Below are positions 5,721 through 8,885 of a DNA stretch of 8,885 nt, piece by piece. Position 1 is the stretch's first letter. The number at the start of each line of letters is the position of its first letter. Origin of the DNA: MGIIa-L3 sp038150305 (GTDB lineage Archaea; Thermoplasmatota; Poseidoniia; Poseidoniales; Poseidoniaceae); contig JAYOTG010000039.1 in NCBI GenBank assembly GCA_038150305.1, positions 1-8,885 of the forward strand. The letters are read 5' to 3'. The position numbers and the translations under genes were made by a program. The notes below the pieces were generated by a model. It had not been told where the DNA came from, made no database searches, and saw only the letters and a program-made list of their open reading frames with translations.

Positions 5721-8700
5721 TCAGCCTTCGAAGACAAAGCCGCAGGAACACTCGGTGGCGTCGCCGTCGACCTCGGTCATGCATATGGGGCAGGACTTGG
5801 TCGATGCGCCTGCATCGGCCACGCCCTCGGAATCGCCTGAGACCTCGGCCTCGGCATCGTCTGCCTCGGCTCCATCGTCCTCAGCCTCGGCCTCGGCGCC
5901 GTCGTCCGAAGATGCTTCATCCCCGGCAACCTCCTCGCCAGCTTCGCTGTTGGCTTCGTTCCACGCAGCCGCAGCGTCCTCCAACTCTTGCTTCTTGAGG
6001 TAGTTGTTGCCGTCGTGGTCGAAGGAGGAAGCGTGCGCGATGAAGGCGTCACGGTGCTCGCTGTCGATGCCATGGGCGTCCATGACGCGGTCGAGCACGT
6101 CGTCACGGAACTTCATCGCGGGAGCGGACGCCTCGTCCTCGGCTTCTTCGACCTCGGCAGGTGCCTCAGCGGGCGCCTCATCGTCTTCGATTTCGTCGCC
6201 GAAGACCGCACCGTGGAAGGTGTTGAGGAGGTCGGTGTCGATGTCACCCTCGCCCTTGATCATGTACGAGACGTCGATGCGTTCGGACTTTCCGACGCTG
6301 GGCAGGTGCCAGACGACGGTGGTGCCCGTGGCGTCGGACTCTTGCGTCATCTCGACGTTGTCGAGCAGTTCCTTGTTGGCGCGAACGTCGCACCCGTCCA
6401 TATCATAGCCGGGTGGGATAACGTCCTTGAGCTGCACATCGGCCAGCGGCGTGTCACCGTTGTTCTCGAAGAGGATGAGCACCTCATAGCGGCCACGGCC
6501 GCCGACCTTCAGCGCTTGCTTGCCGGCCGAGAAGTCACGGCGGTTGTGCACAACACGAATCGACGGGGCAGACTCCACGTCGCGCTCGCAGACGGGACCG
6601 AAGCGCTCGCAGCTGAACTCGCTGCGGATTGGAGCGTCCACCCGCTCGTTCTGCGGCGATGGGTCGGGAGCCACGAGGTCGTAGGTCACGATGACTTCTT
6701 CTCCGGGCGCCATGCCAATAGGACCCTTGCGGCCGATGGTCAGCGTCAGGGTATGACCGGCACCGTCTGGGCTGTGGTGTTCACCTTCGAGCGTGATGCC
6801 TTCGCTGACGTCCGCCTTGAATTGCTCAGGCGGCAGCGATTGTCCGGCGTGCTTGATCTTCAGGGTCGAGGTGTCCAACGCGTGGAACAGGCCCGGGATG
6901 TCGTCGGTGAGGCGCATCAGGTTGATGTCTGAGGAACCGGTGTTGGTGATCTTGATCTCCGCCTGGACGGTCTGTTCCCGGTAGGAGTGGAGTTTTGCCT
7001 TGCTGTAGGTCTTCTCCAACTTGCCGTCGACCACCGTAAGGTCACGGGCAGCCATCGTCAGGGTGCCTTCCGTCGAGGCGCTGGTGCGCGGCAGAACCGT
7101 GTAGGACAATTCCCAGGTCAAATCTGGCTTCTCGGCCGAAGCCACGCTGACCGATTCGGAGCGCCATTCGCCGTGTGGAGCCACGTCTTCGTTGACGTCA
7201 CTGAAGTCGAACAGGAGTTCATCGCTGCCCTTCAGGCGTGCCTGAAGCTTCACCAGGTCCACCGCAAAGGACGAGCGGTTTTCGAACACCGCGGTCACTT
7301 CCCACGTGTCGGGTCGCTCACCCTCAACGGAGCGCATGTAGGCGAAGCCGCGGCAGAAGGCGTCGAGGTCTTCGAAACTCATCGTCGAAAGGGCGGCATC
7401 GGCACGGTAGGTGGCCACGGCCGAACCGCTGGAGATGGGCGCTTTACCGTCGGTGCTGAGTGTGCCACGCACCACAAGGGTGCTGGTTGCGCCAGTGGCG
7501 AGCGTGCCAACGTCCCACGTCAGGGCACCGTCATCGACGGAGGCGTGTTCCGCTTCAGCGACGTTCATGCCTGCTGGAAGCGGCCGGGTAACGACCACGT
7601 CATGCAGGTCCGAGCCCCCAACGTTGCGCACGTCGATCTCGAGCGCGATGGTGTTCTCCGAGCCCATGGCCAGGGAGAGCGAGCGCTCCTTGTCCCGTGC
7701 TGGGTTGGTGTCGAAGCGCTCGGTCATCATGAGCATGTTCCGGTCGGAGACGGTGTATTCCACCACGTGCTCTTGGCCTGGCTCAAGTTCCTCGACGCTC
7801 ACGACGTGACCATCGAGGTCCGTCGAGCCCGAATCGGACATGACCGCGTCAACGTCGTAGACGCGATCGCCTTCAGACGGGTTCGTCAAGGTCAGGGTTC
7901 CCGTCACCTTCTGCTTGGTCACGTGACCGTCCGCATCGATGTCGGTCTGTTCAACCTCGTGAATGCTGCCTTCGAGTTTGTCGCCGGCGATGCTGTCAAC
8001 CTCGTCGGTCGAGCGGAGCACGGCACCGGCAACGACGCCAGAGAGGCCTTCTTCGGTGGCATCGAGTTTGTCCTCACCTTCGCCCTGGACGCCCTCGACA
8101 GGGAGAGCAGCGGTCAGGTCGGGCAAGTCGGCTGGAGGGGCAGGGGTCAGCAGTGCGTCCGCGGCCAAGGGGTCGGCGGGCGGTGCTGGAGGTGCCAACA
8201 GCGCGTCTGCGGCCAAGGGATCGAGGCCGGGTGGAGCGGGCGGTGCAGGCATCGCCAGCGGGTCCTCGGCAGGCGCCTCGAGACCAGGAGGTGCGGGCGG
8301 CGCGAGCAGCGCGTCGGCAGCCAGCGGGTCAAGGCCGGGTGGCGCAGGCGGCGCAGGCATCGCCAGCGGGTCCTCTGAAGGCGCTTCGAGACCGGGCGGT
8401 GCTGGAGGTGCGGGCATCGCGAGCGGGTCCTCAACAGGCGCCTCGAGGCCAGGCGGTGCGGGCGGCGCAGGCATCGCCAACGGGTCCTCTGCTGGAGGGG
8501 CTGCAGGTTCCTCGAGAGCTTCGAAGTCATCCTCGGAGATGGGTTCCAACTCAGGAGGAGCCGGTGGCATCAGCACGTCGGAGCCAAGCGGATCCAAGCC
8601 GGGTGGCGCAGGGGGCGCTGCGAGCGCATCCATGCCAGGAGGCGCAGGTGGCGCTTCCATGCCGGGAGGTTCGGGAGGAGCGGTGAGCGCGTCCATGCCG

Positions 8701-8885
8701 GGAGGTGCAGGTGGCGCTTCCAAACCTGGTGGCGCCGGGGGCGCAGCGAGGGCTTCCATGCCGGGAGGGGCGGGAGGCGCAGCGAGCGCGTCCATGCCGG
8801 GAGGAGCCGGAGGCGCAGCGAGCGCGTCCATGCCGGGAGGAGCCGGAGGCGCAGCGAGGGCGTCCATGCCGGGAGGAGCCGGAGG
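5721..8885 (-). CDS. Very large repeat protein: PPAPPG repeats, DUF11-like domains, EF-hand and zinc ribbon (5' partial)
   Basis: The frame is open to the window edge and still inside a repeat, so the true start lies beyond 8885. Residues are counted from the Met at 8867. Residues 1-248 are proline-rich repeats. Residues about 300-890 hold four or more beta-sandwich domains of the DUF11 / conserved-repeat type, for example LEIDVRNVGGSDLHDVVVTR (409-428), EIKITNTGSSDINLMRL (637-653) and VLILFENNGDTPLADVQLKD (796-815). Two acidic Glu/Ala/Asp linkers (890-916 and 971-1020) surround a helical segment with an EF-hand loop (950-961). The protein ends in a zinc ribbon CPIC-10-CSC (Cys1026, 1029, 1040, 1042). 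No membrane helix is visible, and whether it is exported cannot be judged without the N terminus. DUF11 arrays are usual in archaeal surface proteins, but the zinc ribbon is more usual inside the cell. The function is unknown. Confidence 0.88.
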   Translation of the reverse strand, partial: PPAPPGMDALAAPPAPPGMDALAAPPAPPGMDALAAPPAPPGMEALAAPPAPPGLEAPPAPPGMDALTAPPEPPGMEAPPAPPGMDALAAPPAPPGLDPLGSDVLMPPAPPELEPISEDDFEALEEPAAPPAEDPLAMPAPPAPPGLEAPVEDPLAMPAPPAPPGLEAPSEDPLAMPAPPAPPGLDPLAADALLAPPAPPGLEAPAEDPLAMPAPPAPPGLDPLAADALLAPPAPPADPLAADALLTPAPPADLPDLTAALPVEGVQGEGEDKLDATEEGLSGVVAGAVLRSTDEVDSIAGDKLEGSIHEVEQTDIDADGHVTKQKVTGTLTLTNPSEGDRVYDVDAVMSDSGSTDLDGHVVSVEELEPGQEHVVEYTVSDRNMLMMTERFDTNPARDKERSLSLAMGSENTIALEIDVRNVGGSDLHDVVVTRPLPAGMNVAEAEHASVDDGALTWDVGTLATGATSTLVVRGTLSTDGKAPISSGSAVATYRADAALSTMSFEDLDAFCRGFAYMRSVEGERPDTWEVTAVFENRSSFAVDLVKLQARLKGSDELLFDFSDVNEDVAPHGEWRSESVSVASAEKPDLTWELSYTVLPRTSASTEGTLTMAARDLTVVDGKLEKTYSKAKLHSYREQTVQAEIKITNTGSSDINLMRLTDDIPGLFHALDTSTLKIKHAGQSLPPEQFKADVSEGITLEGEHHSPDGAGHTLTLTIGRKGPIGMAPGEEVIVTYDLVAPDPSPQNERVDAPIRSEFSCERFGPVCERDVESAPSIRVVHNRRDFSAGKQALKVGGRGRYEVLILFENNGDTPLADVQLKDVIPPGYDMDGCDVRANKELLDNVEMTQESDATGTTVVWHLPSVGKSERIDVSYMIKGEGDIDTDLLNTFHGAVFGDEIEDDEAPAEAPAEVEEAEDEASAPAMKFRDDVLDRVMDAHGIDSEHRDAFIAHASSFDHDGNNYLKKQELEDAAAAWNEANSEAGEEVAGDEASSDDGAEAEAEDDGAEADDAEAEVSGDSEGVADAGASTKSCPICMTEVDGDATECSCGFVFEG
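5742..5792 (-). other. C-terminal zinc-ribbon segment of the repeat protein
   Basis: Four cysteines spaced CxxC-10-CxC (CPIC ... CSCG) close to the C terminus form a probable zinc-binding knuckle pair. The second half (ATECSCGFVFEG) resembles the short treble-clef or rubredoxin-like ribbons found at the ends of many archaeal proteins. The second pair is CxC rather than CxxC, so zinc binding is probable but not certain. Confidence 0.6.
5985..6020 (-). other. EF-hand calcium-binding loop in the repeat protein
   Basis: The 12-residue loop DHDGNNYLKKQE has Asp, Asp and Asn at positions 1, 3 and 5, a backbone ligand at 7 (Tyr), a hydrophobic residue at 8 (Leu) and Glu at 12, the expected calcium ligands. 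Position 6 is Asn instead of the usual Gly. Predicted helices flank it (HRDAFIAHASSF before, ELEDAAAAWNEA after), as in a true EF-hand, and the preceding stretch DDVLDRVMDAHGID could be a degenerate partner hand. Confidence 0.65.
8130..8489 (-). repeat. Degenerate tandem repeats encoding LEAPxEDPLAMPAPPAPPG and LDPLAADALLAPPAPPG
   Basis: Two unit types alternate. The 19-residue unit (57 bases) LEAPxEDPLAMPAPPAPPG occurs three times in full (x then Glu is VE, SE or AE), and once without its start. The 17-residue unit LDPLAADALLAPPAPPG occurs twice and again in shortened form (ADPLAADALLTPAPP). The units are close to identical in protein but differ at several third codon positions, so selection appears to keep the amino-acid sequence. 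They are part of the large coding region. Confidence 0.9.
8598..8885 (-). repeat. 36-base tandem repeats encoding MDALAAPPAPPG
   Basis: The 12-residue unit MDALAAPPAPPG is encoded by 36 bases and is nearly identical in the first copies at the right edge. Variants follow: MEALAAPPAPPG, MDALTAPPEPPG, and 27-base short units (LEAPPAPPG, MEAPPAPPG). The array continues past the window edge, so its copy number is unknown. It lies inside the large coding region, in frame, and every unit length is a multiple of three bases, so expansion or contraction would not shift the frame. Confidence 0.93.

Noticed and set aside
5207..5737. 176-codon minus-strand frame overlapping the 139-codon plus-strand gene
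   Set aside because: Would overlap both the DUF106 start and the end of the large gene, has an antisense-like composition, and has no promoter-like box. The plus-strand gene fits the gaps exactly.
7905..7942. Second EF-hand loop DIDADGHVTKQK in the repeat protein
   Set aside because: Positions 1, 3, 5 and 6 fit, but position 12 is Lys instead of Glu/Asp, and the sequence runs into a beta strand (VTGTLTLTN), so it is probably a turn in a sandwich domain.
6987..8378. 463-codon plus-strand frame opposite the large repeat gene
   Set aside because: Rich in His, Arg, Gly and Val with no family motif; its end is the antisense of the proline repeats. It is a mirror of the biased codons on the minus strand.
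8130..8885. CRISPR-like regularly spaced repeats at the right edge
   Set aside because: The repeats are direct, adjacent and in frame within a coding region, with no unique spacers and no cas genes.

Overview
The window looks archaeal. It carries a type-2 (archaeal) cytidylate kinase next to a Cbf5-type pseudouridine synthase with a PUA domain and a DUF106 (YidC/Oxa1-superfamily) membrane protein. This trio is a familiar remnant of the archaeal SecY/ribosomal-protein neighbourhood. The tRNA-His gene encodes its own G-1 and has no encoded CCA tail. The DNA is GC-rich, gene-dense and full of acidic, beta-rich surface-type proteins. A planktonic Thermoplasmatota lineage such as Marine Group II (Poseidoniales) would fit, but that placement is inference from style and gene content, not from a marker tree.

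Layout, left to right: a minus-strand tRNA-His(GTG) (17-89); a divergent 108-base spacer; a large plus-strand secreted or membrane-anchored beta-sandwich protein (198-2582) with a signal peptide, cadherin-like and CARDB-like domains and a C-terminal membrane anchor; a 125-base spacer leading to a possible 21-codon plus-strand small gene with a Shine-Dalgarno sequence (2708-2773); a minus-strand operon, transcribed from right to left as DUF106/zinc ribbon (4287-5210), cmk (3742-4284) and truB/cbf5 (2774-3745); a divergent plus-strand orphan gene of 139 codons (5300-5719); and a very large minus-strand gene (5721 to beyond 8885, 5' end outside the window). The protein of that last gene runs from tandem proline-rich repeats through DUF11-like beta domains, an EF-hand and an acidic linker to a zinc ribbon.

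The minus-strand operon is tightly packed: a 2-base gap or a 4-base GTGA overlap between DUF106 and cmk, and a 4-base ATGA overlap between cmk and truB. It links membrane-protein insertion, CTP/CDP supply and RNA pseudouridylation, as in other archaea. Promoter-proximal genes appear leaderless: a TTCAAGT or TTCATGC box lies 29-30 bases before the start codon of three genes. The internal gene truB instead has a strong AGGAGGA Shine-Dalgarno. Both convergent gene pairs end with stop codons 0 or 1 base apart. All seven coding genes end in TGA.

I found no CRISPR array, insertion sequence, integrase, toxin-antitoxin pair or recognisable defence system. The most unusual content is the multidomain repeat protein at the right edge, the possible 21-residue gene, and the shared promoter-like box.
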